A stretch of DNA of 33,147 nucleotides from Stercoripulliclostridium_A sp964480195 (GCA_964480195.1 CAYZOJ010000011.1:1-33147); one strand, 5' to 3'; positions 23,278-31,705 are shown, counted from the first letter of the stretch. Translations and numbers: made by a program. Notes: a model not told the origin generated them from the letters alone.

Positions 23278-23787
23278 TTGTCGAGGTATTGCATAAAGCA
23301 AAAGTGTTTTACGGCAAAAGATAAATTCGCCGTCTACGATACCAACGGAAACGTGCGGTACACGTGTGCGGTCGGACGCTCGGCATTTCGTAAACCCTCG
23401 TTGATTTTGAGTGCTCCCGACGGAACCGTTTTGTATACCGTAAAACTCGGCTCCGGGACGAGTTCGTCTTTGCGGATATACAGGCAGGACGGCGGTAAGA
23501 AGGCGGAAGTCGCAAGTATGAGCAAACGTTTTTCGCTTGCCTATAAAAAGGCGGTCGCGGAAAGCTCTTATTACGGCGATTACACGGTACGCGGTAACTT
23601 AAGGGAATGGAACTTCAATATCAAAGAAGGGCTTACGGAAGACGGAGAGATCTGCGCAAGTGTTTTGCGCCGAGGTAAAACCGCCCTTACCTACGACATC
23701 GACGTCGTTCGCGGTAAAGAAGCGTATATGGTAGCTCTTGCGGTCTGCACGTACTACCTATATACTAAAAACCAAAAAATTCAGTAG
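23278..23787 (+). CDS. LURP-one-related / YxjI-like (DUF567) protein, TTG start
   Basis: This 169-residue protein resembles the LOR/YxjI family, a tubby-like C2 beta-barrel. It begins RYCIKQKCFTAKDKFAVYDTNGNVRYTC, the typical repeated beta-strand opening, and continues with a short hydrophobic C-terminal helix (EAYMVALAVCTYYLY). Members are thought to bind lipids or act as scaffolds; the bacterial function is unknown. The start is TTG at 23278, preceded by AAAGGAGTAAGGA, a very strong ribosome site; no ATG is available near the conserved N-terminus. It lies 35 nt ahead of the gap gene and is probably co-transcribed. Confidence 0.82.
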   Translation: MSRYCIKQKCFTAKDKFAVYDTNGNVRYTCAVGRSAFRKPSLILSAPDGTVLYTVKLGSGTSSSLRIYRQDGGKKAEVASMSKRFSLAYKKAVAESSYYGDYTVRGNLREWNFNIKEGLTEDGEICASVLRRGKTALTYDIDVVRGKEAYMVALAVCTYYLYTKNQKIQ

Positions 23788-23822
23788 CTACGGCTACAAA
23801 TCAAAATATACAGGAGTGATTT

Positions 23823-24854
23823 ATGGCAAAAGTTAAAGTTGGCGTAGCCGGTTACGGCACGATCGGTCAACGTCTTGCCGACGGCGTAGCCCGTCAGGAA
23901 GACATGGAACTCGTAGGAGTAGCGGACGTTGCTCCCACTCTGGCTGTAAGAGCTTTGCACGAAAAGGGCATGCCCTACGATCTCTATCTTGCAAGCGAAG
24001 ACAGACGCGCGGAATTCGAAGCGTTAGGAATTCCCGTTTCCGGCACGATGGAGGATATGGTAAGAAAATGTGACGTCGTTCTCGATTCCTCCCCCGGCGG
24101 TATCGGCGCTCGCAATAAGGAGTTGTACGTAAGACTCGGCAAAAAAGCCATCTTCCAAGGCGGTGAAAAGAACAGTGTTGCAGACGTATTCTTCCACGGA
24201 TACGCGAACTATGAAAAAGGTCTTAATAAGGACTATCTCAAACTTACCTCTTGCAACACCACGGGACTTATCCGCAGTGTGGATTGCCTCGACAAGGCAT
24301 ACGGTATCGACAGAGTAGCGATCACCATCATTCGCAGAGTAGCTGATCCCGGCGATTATCATAGAGGTCTTACCAACGCTCTCCAAATCGACAAGGCTCC
24401 TTCTCATCAGGCAGTCGACCTCATGACTATCATGCCTCACGTCGAAGCGACGGGTATATTGGTTCACACTCCCATAACTCACGGACATATCATCACCGTA
24501 GTAGCTACCGGCAAGCAGAAGATCACCAAGGAAATGGCTCTCGAAGCGTTCCGCAAGCACCCGAGAATCAGACTCGTATCCATCGATCAAGGCTTCCTCG
24601 GCAACGCGTCCTTGTTCAAATACGCACGCGACCTCGGCAATCCTCGCGGTGACATGTACGAGATAGCTCTTTGGGAAGACAGTATCGTCGAAAGCGGTGA
24701 CAGCATTATGTACGCAATCAACATTCCTCAAGAAGCCGTTACCATTCCCGAAACCATGGACGGTATTCGTGCGGTCATGGGCATGCAGGAAACTTCCGAA
24801 CTCGCTACGGCAGAGACCAACAAGTATCTCGGTATAGGAAAATGGAAGAAATAG
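23823..24854 (+). CDS. gap: Archaeal-type (type II) glyceraldehyde-3-phosphate dehydrogenase
   Basis: This 343-residue enzyme belongs to the type II phosphorylating GAPDH family typical of archaea and found only patchily in bacteria. It converts glyceraldehyde-3-phosphate to 1,3-bisphosphoglycerate. Visible features are the Rossmann motif GVAGYGTIGQRLAD (7-20), the catalytic cysteine at Cys144 in TSCNTTGL, and the downstream PSHQAVDLMTIMPHVEAT, HTPITHGHI and ETSELATAETNKYLGI segments. It lacks the bacterial SNASCTTN motif. CAGGAGTG lies before the ATG. It overlaps the pgk gene by 13 nt. Archaeal enzymes often use NADP as well as NAD; the VADVAP segment after beta-2 leaves cofactor choice open. 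Confidence 0.92.
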   Translation: MAKVKVGVAGYGTIGQRLADGVARQEDMELVGVADVAPTLAVRALHEKGMPYDLYLASEDRRAEFEALGIPVSGTMEDMVRKCDVVLDSSPGGIGARNKELYVRLGKKAIFQGGEKNSVADVFFHGYANYEKGLNKDYLKLTSCNTTGLIRSVDCLDKAYGIDRVAITIIRRVADPGDYHRGLTNALQIDKAPSHQAVDLMTIMPHVEATGILVHTPITHGHIITVVATGKQKITKEMALEAFRKHPRIRLVSIDQGFLGNASLFKYARDLGNPRGDMYEIALWEDSIVESGDSIMYAINIPQEAVTIPETMDGIRAVMGMQETSELATAETNKYLGIGKWKK

Positions 24855-26083
24855 GAATCAAAAGCATTATCGGCGTAGACGTCAAGGGCAAGAGGGTGCT
24901 TTTCAGACCCGACATCAACTCTCCGATTAACGCCGAAGGCAAAATCGTAAACGAAAACAGACTTAAAGCCACCGTTCCGACGCTCAAATATCTTGCGGAG
25001 AACGGTGCAAAAGTCGCAATAATCGCGCATCAGGGCGACACTCTCGATTATGCAAACCTCATTTCGATGGAGGAGCACGCGGAGAAGCTCACGGCACTTT
25101 CCGGCATAAAAGTCGATTATATCGACGACGTTTGCGGAGATTCCGCAGTCAAACGCGTTGAGGCGCTCGAAGACGGCGAATGCGTGTTACTCGGCAATCT
25201 TCGTTATCTTACCGAAGAAGTTTCGACTTTCGAAAAGGACGTCAAACTTACCGCCGACGACATGCAAAAGACGTATCTCGTAAGAAGGCTTGCACCTCTT
25301 TTCGACATATACGTCAACGACGCGTTCAGCGCCGCGCACCGTAACGCGCCGAGTATGGTAGCTTTCCAAAAGCTTATGCCGTCGTACGCGGGTCCGCTTT
25401 TCTTCAAGGAATACGAAGCTCTGTATACGGTAATGCACAGCGCAAAGAAGCCGGTAACGTTCGTTCTCGGAGGCGCCAAGATATCCGACGCGTTCGGTAT
25501 GATGGACAAAGTTCTTAAGGACGGAGTAGCCGACAAAATTCTCGCAACCGGCGTAACGGGCGTCGTAATGCGCCTTGCCGAGGGCAAGACAGTCGGTGCG
25601 AAGTACCAAAAATGGCTTGCGGATAAAGACCTTCTCTCGTTCGTGGAGCCCGCAAAGGAACTTCTCGCAAAATACGGCGACAAATTCGTATTACCGGTGG
25701 ATTTCGCGTACGAAAAAGACGGAAAGCGCGAGGAAATCGACCTTGAAAATCTTCCGTTAGACGACGCGATGTTTTTGGACATCGGTCATAAGACGGTTGA
25801 AATTCTCAAATCGGAGATTGCCGTTGCGGGTACGATATTTGTCAACGGTCCCGCAGGCGTATACGAGAACGAGCTGTTCGAGTACGGCACCGGCGAAATA
25901 TGGCGCGCGATAGCAAGCGCAAAGGGCTATAGCGTAATAGGCGGTGGCGACACTGTAAGCGCGGGAGCCAAATTCATAAATCTTGCCGACATCGACTATG
26001 TATGCACGGCGGGAGGCGCGATGGTACGTTTCCTGAGCGGAAAGAAACTACCGCTCATAACGGCTATGCTCAATTCAAAATAA
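24842..26083 (+). CDS. pgk: Archaeal-type phosphoglycerate kinase
   Basis: The 413-residue kinase transfers phosphate from 1,3-bisphosphoglycerate to ADP. Its motifs are of the archaeal branch. GKRVLFRPDINSP (residues ~14-26) corresponds to VRVDINSP in archaea and VRVDFNVP in most bacteria. AHQGDT, VNDAFSAAHRNAPS, VNGPAGVYE and GGGDTVSAGAKF are also present. The start lies inside the end of gap with a weak AGG 4-5 nt upstream, implying translational coupling. The pair gap-pgk therefore travels as an archaeal-like lower-glycolysis unit. A terminator follows. Confidence 0.93.
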   Translation: MEEIGIKSIIGVDVKGKRVLFRPDINSPINAEGKIVNENRLKATVPTLKYLAENGAKVAIIAHQGDTLDYANLISMEEHAEKLTALSGIKVDYIDDVCGDSAVKRVEALEDGECVLLGNLRYLTEEVSTFEKDVKLTADDMQKTYLVRRLAPLFDIYVNDAFSAAHRNAPSMVAFQKLMPSYAGPLFFKEYEALYTVMHSAKKPVTFVLGGAKISDAFGMMDKVLKDGVADKILATGVTGVVMRLAEGKTVGAKYQKWLADKDLLSFVEPAKELLAKYGDKFVLPVDFAYEKDGKREEIDLENLPLDDAMFLDIGHKTVEILKSEIAVAGTIFVNGPAGVYENELFEYGTGEIWRAIASAKGYSVIGGGDTVSAGAKFINLADIDYVCTAGGAMVRFLSGKKLPLITAMLNSK

Positions 26084-26090
26084 TATAAGT

Positions 26091-26117
26091 AAGCACCCCG
26101 CGAGGGGTGCTTGATTT
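26091..26117 (+). terminator. Rho-independent terminator after pgk
   Basis: AAGCACCCC (26091-26099) pairs with GGGGTGCTT (26104-26112) around GCGA, followed by GATTT. The U-run is weak. The next start codon is only 12 nt further on, so read-through may be the way the downstream flavoprotein gene is expressed. Confidence 0.7.
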
Positions 26118-26123
26118 AAGAAT

Positions 26124-27224
26124 ATGTACGATGTGATAATAATAGGCGGTGGAGCCGGCGGTATGGTAACGGCTATTAGGTCCGCTATGCGCGGTAAACG
26201 CGTTTTACTGCTTGAAAAGAACGACAGACTCGGCAAAAAGCTGTTGTCCACAGGCAACGGACATTGCAATATGGGTAACGTATTGCCTATAGACGGCAAG
26301 TATAACACGGACTTTGTAAGCCCCGTGCTTTCGAGGTACGATATAAACGAGCAACGCGACTTTTTTGCGGATTTAGGACTGCTTACCCGCGTTGCGGAAA
26401 ACAGGGTGTATCCGTACAGCATGCAAGCCTCTACCGTAAGCAATGCTTTGCGCACCGCCTTGGATCGGTACGGCGTTGAAACCAAGACGTCGGAACGCGT
26501 CGTATCAATAGAAAAAGGCTTTAAGGTCAACGGAAAATATGAGGCAAATAAAGTGGTTTTGGCAACCGGCGGTATCGCTGTAACCGGCGAAGACGGCAAC
26601 TCCTTAATTTCGCATTTCGGGCATAAAACGGTTCCCGTACGTCCCGCATTGGTACCCCTGATTACTGATACTGAGAATATTAAAGGCTTACGCGGAGTGC
26701 GTGCGGAGGTAGGGCTTACTATAACTACAAAATCTAAGTCCGCAAGCACCGTAGGAGAAATCATATTCAAGGATAACGGCGTTTCGGGTACGGCAGTCTT
26801 TACCCTGTCGAGGGCGCTTGCTCACGCCGGCGGAGGCAACGCAAGTCTTTATATAGATTTTATGCCGGATTACGACTTCGGCGCGGTGTGCTCTGTCGTT
26901 AAAAAATTCGGTACCGTTGACGGTATTTTCCATAAGGAAATAGCCAAAAACATTTTGAGACTGGCGGGTTCCGATGACTGTATGGCAGTTGCGAAAGCTA
27001 TAAAAAATTATCGCATTGACGGAGTAAAACTCGGTTCTTACGAGCTTGCTCAAATATCTGTCGGGGGATTGTCTACTTCCGAGTTCGATTCCGAAAATTT
27101 AGAGTCAAAAAAGGTAAAAGGTCTGTACGCGATAGGCGAAGCCCTCGATGTTGACGGCGAATGCGGAGGGTACAATCTGATGTGGGCGTTCGGATCTGCG
27201 CTTGCGGTGGCTGATAATGTATAA
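26124..27224 (+). CDS. HI0933/BaiN-like FAD-dependent oxidoreductase
   Basis: The 366-residue flavoprotein starts directly with a Rossmann FAD site (VIIIGGGAGGMVTAIRSAMRGK, residues ~4-25, with LLEKN). It shows the family motif GKKLLSTGNGHCNMGN (38-53), ATGG, and the C-terminal GEALDVDGECGGYNLMWAFGSA that closes the FAD pocket. The length is a little short of the usual ~400. The family includes YhiN and BaiN; substrates are mostly unknown. The start has no good ribosome site (TTTAAGAAT before ATG) and lies 12 nt after the pgk terminator. The next gene overlaps its end by 8 nt. Confidence 0.88.
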   Translation: MYDVIIIGGGAGGMVTAIRSAMRGKRVLLLEKNDRLGKKLLSTGNGHCNMGNVLPIDGKYNTDFVSPVLSRYDINEQRDFFADLGLLTRVAENRVYPYSMQASTVSNALRTALDRYGVETKTSERVVSIEKGFKVNGKYEANKVVLATGGIAVTGEDGNSLISHFGHKTVPVRPALVPLITDTENIKGLRGVRAEVGLTITTKSKSASTVGEIIFKDNGVSGTAVFTLSRALAHAGGGNASLYIDFMPDYDFGAVCSVVKKFGTVDGIFHKEIAKNILRLAGSDDCMAVAKAIKNYRIDGVKLGSYELAQISVGGLSTSEFDSENLESKKVKGLYAIGEALDVDGECGGYNLMWAFGSALAVADNV

Positions 27225-28767
27225 GGTTAAAGACGTCAAAGTCAGGGTAGGGTACGACGAAATCGACTTGAAAAAAGCCGTTGCAAAAAAGCTCAACACA
27301 TATGTCGAGAATATTGTCGCGTATAAATTATTGAAACGCAGTATCGACGCCCGCAACAAAAACGACGTCTTATTTGTTTTGACTTTGGCTGTCGAACTCA
27401 AAAACGACAAGAAAGTATATGCCGAAAAGTACCTTCCTACGCCGAGTAGCATTAAAGAACTCAACCTCGGTCAAAAGAAGACATCGGAGAGCGTCGTGGT
27501 TGTCGGCAGTGGTCCCGCGGGGCTTTTTTGCGCGTTGACTCTTGCCACGTACGGTGTGAAAGTTACGTTACTCGAACGCGGTGGAAGCGTCGACGAGCGC
27601 GTCAAAAAAATAGAGGACTTAAAAGAAAACGGCATTCTCGATACGGAAACAAACGTGCAGTTCGGCGAAGGCGGGGCGGGCACGTTTTCGGACGGAAAAT
27701 TAAATTCGGGTATCTCAAACGAGTATTTCGGCGTCCTTTTCGGCGAGTTTATCGCAAGCGGAGCGCCCGAAGACATAGCGATTGATTCCAATCCTCACAT
27801 AGGTACGGACGTTTTGCGAGATGTAATCAAAAATATTCATATTCGCTTAGAGAGCCTCGGAGTAACCTTCCGTACTCACGCAAAGGTAACCGACGTATGT
27901 TTAAGGGACGGAGAAGTATCCGAAGTAGTCGTCAACGGATCCGAGAGGATAAAAGCGGACAGACTGGTTCTCGCGATAGGACACAGTGCCGAAGACACAT
28001 TCCGTATGCTCGATTCAAAGGGTGTGGCGATGTCCCCGAAGCCCTTTTCGATAGGTGTTCGCATCGAGCACTTGCAGGATACGATAAACGAAGCTCGGCA
28101 CGGAAAGTTTAAGGATATGTTACCGCCCGCCGACTATAAGTTGAGCGCGCAGTTACCGTCGGGCAGGTGCGTGTACAGTTTTTGTATGTGCCCGGGCGGA
28201 GAAGTGACTTGTTCGTCCGATCTTAACGGCACGATAGTTACCAACGGAATGAGCAATCGCGCGAGAAACGGAAAGTACGCAAATTCCGCTTTACTCGTGT
28301 CGGTTACGCCGGCGGATTATCCGAGCGGTGTTTTCGGCGGGTTCGAGTTTAGGCGCAAATACGAAGTATCCGCTTACCGCGCGGGTGGCGGAGATTTTTA
28401 TGCGCCGGTGCAAAGATCGGCGGATTTTTTAACGGGTAAAATTTCGGAAGGCGCTATCGAATGCAGTTATCGTCCGGGAGTTAGGAGCGCGGATTTATCG
28501 GGGTGTCTTCCCGAGTACGTTGTCGAAGGGCTCAAAGAAGGTCTTGCCGTGTTCGGCAAAAAGATAAAAGGTTTCGATACCGACGGCGTGATGATAGGAG
28601 TGGAAACCCGTTCGTCTTGTCCCGTTCGCATTGAAAGGGACGTGAATTTCGAGTCGTCCGTAAGAGGAATTTACCCTTGCGGAGAGGGCGCGGGGTACGC
28701 GGGAGGCATAACTTCTTCGGCAATCGACGGCATAAAAACAGCGATAAACCTGCTAAAAGACCTATAA
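27217..28767 (+). CDS. COG2509-type FAD/NAD(P)-dependent dehydrogenase
   Basis: This 516-residue protein has an N-terminal alpha/beta domain of ~85 residues (basic, KDVKVRVGYDEIDLKKAVAKKL) and then a Rossmann FAD motif VVVGSGPAGLFCALTLA with LLERGG. It continues with NVQFGEGGAGTFSDGKLNSG, a region characteristic of the family, and ends GIYPCGEGAGYAGGITSSAIDGI. The substrate is not known. The ATG at 27217 was chosen over a TTG at 27202: it has GGTGG upstream and gives a normal N-terminus. It overlaps the previous flavoprotein gene by 8 nt. The two flavoproteins together are a common clostridial pair and probably work in one pathway. Confidence 0.9.
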   Translation: MYKVKDVKVRVGYDEIDLKKAVAKKLNTYVENIVAYKLLKRSIDARNKNDVLFVLTLAVELKNDKKVYAEKYLPTPSSIKELNLGQKKTSESVVVVGSGPAGLFCALTLATYGVKVTLLERGGSVDERVKKIEDLKENGILDTETNVQFGEGGAGTFSDGKLNSGISNEYFGVLFGEFIASGAPEDIAIDSNPHIGTDVLRDVIKNIHIRLESLGVTFRTHAKVTDVCLRDGEVSEVVVNGSERIKADRLVLAIGHSAEDTFRMLDSKGVAMSPKPFSIGVRIEHLQDTINEARHGKFKDMLPPADYKLSAQLPSGRCVYSFCMCPGGEVTCSSDLNGTIVTNGMSNRARNGKYANSALLVSVTPADYPSGVFGGFEFRRKYEVSAYRAGGGDFYAPVQRSADFLTGKISEGAIECSYRPGVRSADLSGCLPEYVVEGLKEGLAVFGKKIKGFDTDGVMIGVETRSSCPVRIERDVNFESSVRGIYPCGEGAGYAGGITSSAIDGIKTAINLLKDL

Positions 28768-28801
28768 ATCGTCGATTTGCGGTATTTTTAAGTCAAAAGG
28801 G

Positions 28802-28829
28802 TTGTAAAATATCTCCGATATGATATAAT
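28802..28829 (+). promoter_or_regulatory. Promoter of the second APH-fold kinase gene
   Basis: TTGTAA (28802-28807), 16 nt, TATAAT (28824-28829) with a TGA extended element. Confidence 0.72.
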
Positions 28830-28861
28830 ATCAAAAGGAACGCGACAAAAAGCGCGTTCGA

Positions 28862-28877
28862 GCGCGTGCATTCGCGC
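28862..28877 (+). other. GC hairpin in the kinase leader
   Basis: GCGCG-N6-CGCGC lies between the -10 element and the GGAGAGG ribosome site. The loop-proximal sequence GCATTCGCGCG is shared with the plus-strand sequence of the glnN leader (22968-22983). Confidence 0.5.
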
Positions 28878-28893
28878 GGACGGAGAGGAACAA

Positions 28894-29880
28894 ATGGATA
28901 GTTTCACCAAAAAGAAAATAAGCTTGTACGAAGCCAAGACCATTTTCGAAAGTAGCGGTATAGGCACGGTAGATTCCATTAAAGAAGCAGAATCGGGCGA
29001 ATTCAACGCATGCTTTCAGGTTCGTAGCAACGGCAGGAAGTACTTTATAAAATTCGGCACGGAAGAAAACGCCCGTGTGCTTTCTTACGAAAGAAATATG
29101 ATGGCAACCGAGCTTGCTTTTTATAATCGTCTTGACGGTACCGAAATCAAGCGCCCGGAAATTTTTTATGTCGACACGTCGAGAGAGAAAGTAAACGTCG
29201 ATTACTTTATTATGGAGGGTTACGACGTTCCGTTAAGAGGATACGTATTCCCGACAGTCAAAGACAAACGTCGCGTAATGTACGGATTGGGACAAGACCT
29301 TGCGCGTTTGCATTCGATAAAAGGCGAGGGCTACGGATACGAGCAATTCGGCTTGGAAAACGGTTGGGCGGAAGCCTATAAAAAGATGATAGACAAAATC
29401 GTCGCGGACGCGACGGTGCTTGACGTCAAATTGGATACTTTCCGTATTTACAAGATATTGGAGCGCACCCGTCCGATAATGGCTGAAGTCGAAAGCTCGC
29501 TTATACATTTCGACGTATGGGAAGGCAACATATTCTTAAATCACAAAAACCACACGTATCAAGGATTGATAGATTGGGAACGCGCGTTATGGGGCGATAA
29601 GGCATTCGATTTGATTTCGCTCAATCCCTTGCTCGGAATAGAACGCAACAAGTATTTCGTAAAAGGATACAGAAGCGTCGCGCCTCTCGAATTCGACGAT
29701 AAGTTGCGCATAAGGATGAATCTTGCAAAGATGTATCTCGGACTCGTAATGATGACCGAAGCCGAAGTACGTTGGGAAAAGAAGTCCGTTCAGTACAAAG
29801 CTCGTCGCGCATACGGCAAGAAATTGCTCCGTAAGGCGATTAAGGCATTGGAGAAGCCCATAACCGACGAAAACATATAA
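28894..29880 (+). CDS. APH/choline-kinase-fold phosphotransferase (orphan unit)
   Basis: The 328-residue kinase-fold protein has an N-lobe (about 1-110, with KYFIKFGTEE holding the ATP-binding lysine). The catalytic loop HFDVWEGN gives His205, Asp207 and Asn212, and IDWERALWGD gives the metal Asp227. All expected residues are present. It is larger than the cluster kinase at 13670 and not closely similar outside the motifs. The transcription unit has its own promoter and a terminator at 29896. Family members phosphorylate sugars, choline, fructosamine or antibiotics; nothing nearby points to one of these, so the substrate is open. Confidence 0.85.
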   Translation: MDSFTKKKISLYEAKTIFESSGIGTVDSIKEAESGEFNACFQVRSNGRKYFIKFGTEENARVLSYERNMMATELAFYNRLDGTEIKRPEIFYVDTSREKVNVDYFIMEGYDVPLRGYVFPTVKDKRRVMYGLGQDLARLHSIKGEGYGYEQFGLENGWAEAYKKMIDKIVADATVLDVKLDTFRIYKILERTRPIMAEVESSLIHFDVWEGNIFLNHKNHTYQGLIDWERALWGDKAFDLISLNPLLGIERNKYFVKGYRSVAPLEFDDKLRIRMNLAKMYLGLVMMTEAEVRWEKKSVQYKARRAYGKKLLRKAIKALEKPITDENI

Positions 29881-29895
29881 TCGAATTTATAAACG

Positions 29896-29923
29896 AAAGC
29901 CGAAGCTCGCTTCGGCTTTTTCA
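29896..29923 (+). terminator. Rho-independent terminator
   Basis: AAAGCCGAAG (29896-29905) pairs with CTTCGGCTTT (29910-29919) around CTCG and is followed by TTTC. The A-run/U-run symmetry would also work in the other direction. Confidence 0.88.
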
Positions 29924-29933
29924 ATATGCGTCG

Positions 29934-30049
29934 CGCAAAATGTATTTGCGACTAAAATTTTAAAGAACACACAAAATAAATAAAACGGAATCAGACCCGA
30001 TTTTCCGACGGTTGTTTTATTGATTCGCGAGCGCAAACGGCGTTTTGCG
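29934..30049. promoter_or_regulatory. Two CGCAAA-N5/6-TTTGCG palindromes upstream of the membrane-protein operon
   Basis: CGCAAA-ATGTA-TTTGCG spans 29934-29950 and CGCAAA-N6-TTTGCG spans 30032-30049, with centres about 98 bp apart. The second lies 55 bp upstream of a -35 box. In the same gap TTCCGACGG occurs twice (30003-30011 and 30053-30061). They look like operators for a dimeric regulator that could form a loop. Otherwise the gap 29924-30103 holds no gene. Confidence 0.5.
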
Positions 30050-30103
30050 ACCTTCCGACGGGTTACTCGAGATAAATAAATGGTCAAAACCGAAAATTGA
30101 CTA

Positions 30104-30132
30104 TTGACAGCGTTTAATATTTTATTTATAAT
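30104..30132 (+). promoter_or_regulatory. Consensus sigma-A promoter of the membrane-protein pair
   Basis: TTGACA (30104-30109), 17 nt, TATAAT (30127-30132): a perfect match to consensus at both boxes with optimal spacing, which implies strong basal expression. Confidence 0.9.
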
Positions 30133-30144
30133 CTAAGAGTAAAT

Positions 30145-30160
30145 GTGCGCGTATGCGCAC
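30145..30160 (+). other. Leader hairpin before the membrane-protein pair
   Basis: GTGCGC-GTAT-GCGCAC, a perfect 6-bp stem and 4-nt loop, near the expected 5' end of the transcript and 12 nt ahead of the AAGGAG site. Confidence 0.6.
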
Positions 30161-30187
30161 CAAAATCAGCAAGAAGGAGATTGCGAA

Positions 30188-31705
30188 ATGGGCAAAGTCA
30201 AAAGAAAGATATCCGTTTTGCGCGCATTGCAAGTCGCATTTTACGCGCTCGGCTTCCCTCTATTCGTGCACTTGGTCGTACTTGCTTCTAAAACCGTAAG
30301 AGAGAATCCTCTCTCCGAAGTAAGTCAAATGGCAACGATCATCGCGCTCGTAATGTGGGCAGTCGTTATAGTCGCGCAACTTATTATGCGTGCATTGTGT
30401 CGCAAAAATCGTATGGCGAGGGCAGTTGTATGCTCCCTTATCGCCGCCGTAATAACGATAGCTCCTATCGTCTACAGCGATTTCGTGCTTAAAGAGAGCT
30501 TTAACGAGGCAAAAGCCGAGGCGGAAGAAGCAGGCGTTACCGGCATTGAGCATTACGAACACCAAATCACAGATTACGAATCTTATGCGTCGAGTTTCAC
30601 CGCGGAAGTCAACGAATTCATGGGAATATTCAATCTCACCGCATTCGACGGCAAAGACTTTAACGCAAGCGGTCAAAACACCGACGGTTCCGAAGTAACT
30701 TATAGTGCAGAAGACAAGGCTTATTACAGCCCCAACGGAATGTACTCCGACGGTTACCTCTTCAGCTACAAACAAGCCGTAAAAGTCCTTACCGATTATT
30801 ACGAGAATAAGTACGCGTACGAAGACGCCGGCAAAGATATCGACGTCGAACTCGCAAAAGCCATTACCGCGCTCGAAAGCAATTCCAATTCCGATTGGAA
30901 CAAGTATAAGAGGGGCGCAAGCGAATCCTCTTTCGCAATGGAAGATTTCGAATATATCTCTTCTCCCGACGAGTATGAACTCGCTTACGGCGACGAAGGT
31001 ACCGCAAACAAGTACTTCATCACCGAAGAGCGCCTTGACGAAATTCTTTCCGTTATCGGCGAAAAGCTCGGCGAGAATAAGTCGGTTTCCGGTATTATCA
31101 GTCTTCTTCCGATGGTGGGCGTAACGTTGCCGGACGGACTCGACATCAACGCTCTTCTTAACAAAAATCTCGACGCGGAAACGATTCTCGACGTTATCAA
31201 CGGCTTGGGACTCGGCAAAACTCTTAACGGCTTGGTCGGCGTAGAAGGCGACGAATTTACCAGTGAATCGTTGTTCGGTTTACTCGCAGACTATTCGAGC
31301 TACCAATCCCCCACCACATATCCCGTATACTACTTTATAGAAGACGAAGCGCTCCGCGATTACGCATACGCCAGATACTATGCAAAGATCCACGGCGGTA
31401 ACGTCGGTTCCGTACTCGTCGGTACCGTAGACAAAAACGGCGTCGAAACCGTAGGTTGCATCGGTTTGAGCGGTGTGTCCAACGCCAATCCTTATACCGG
31501 ACGCGAAATGCTCGATATGTTCAAAAAGTGGGAGTTCCAAGAAACTCTTATCAACGATTATTATCCTATGTTTGCGGTACGCGCTATAGCTCTCAAGATG
31601 AGCGCAGCCATAGTGTTTACGCTCCTTGCTTCCTACTTCTTTGCTGAGAAGGTTGACGAGCAATACGCAAAACTCACTCTTAAACGCGAGGGAGGTAACA
31701 GATAA
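30188..31705 (+). CDS. Unrecognised membrane protein with large outside domain (copy A)
   Basis: I do not recognise a family in this 505-residue protein. It has three N-terminal membrane segments (about residues 8-33, 42-68 and 75-95). A large hydrophilic extracytoplasmic region of ~350 residues rich in Asp, Glu, Ser and Tyr follows, then a C-terminal membrane segment (about 460-487) and a short charged tail. The outside region contains Leu/Gly/Asp-rich stretches such as LPDGLDINALLNKNLDAETILDVINGLGLG. The start at 30188 has AAGGAG 8 nt upstream; an in-frame ATG at 30143 gives an unlikely Gln-rich N-terminus. Its stop overlaps the next gene (TAATG). With the consensus promoter it is probably abundant at the cell surface. 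Role unknown. Confidence 0.72.
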   Translation: MGKVKRKISVLRALQVAFYALGFPLFVHLVVLASKTVRENPLSEVSQMATIIALVMWAVVIVAQLIMRALCRKNRMARAVVCSLIAAVITIAPIVYSDFVLKESFNEAKAEAEEAGVTGIEHYEHQITDYESYASSFTAEVNEFMGIFNLTAFDGKDFNASGQNTDGSEVTYSAEDKAYYSPNGMYSDGYLFSYKQAVKVLTDYYENKYAYEDAGKDIDVELAKAITALESNSNSDWNKYKRGASESSFAMEDFEYISSPDEYELAYGDEGTANKYFITEERLDEILSVIGEKLGENKSVSGIISLLPMVGVTLPDGLDINALLNKNLDAETILDVINGLGLGKTLNGLVGVEGDEFTSESLFGLLADYSSYQSPTTYPVYYFIEDEALRDYAYARYYAKIHGGNVGSVLVGTVDKNGVETVGCIGLSGVSNANPYTGREMLDMFKKWEFQETLINDYYPMFAVRAIALKMSAAIVFTLLASYFFAEKVDEQYAKLTLKREGGNR

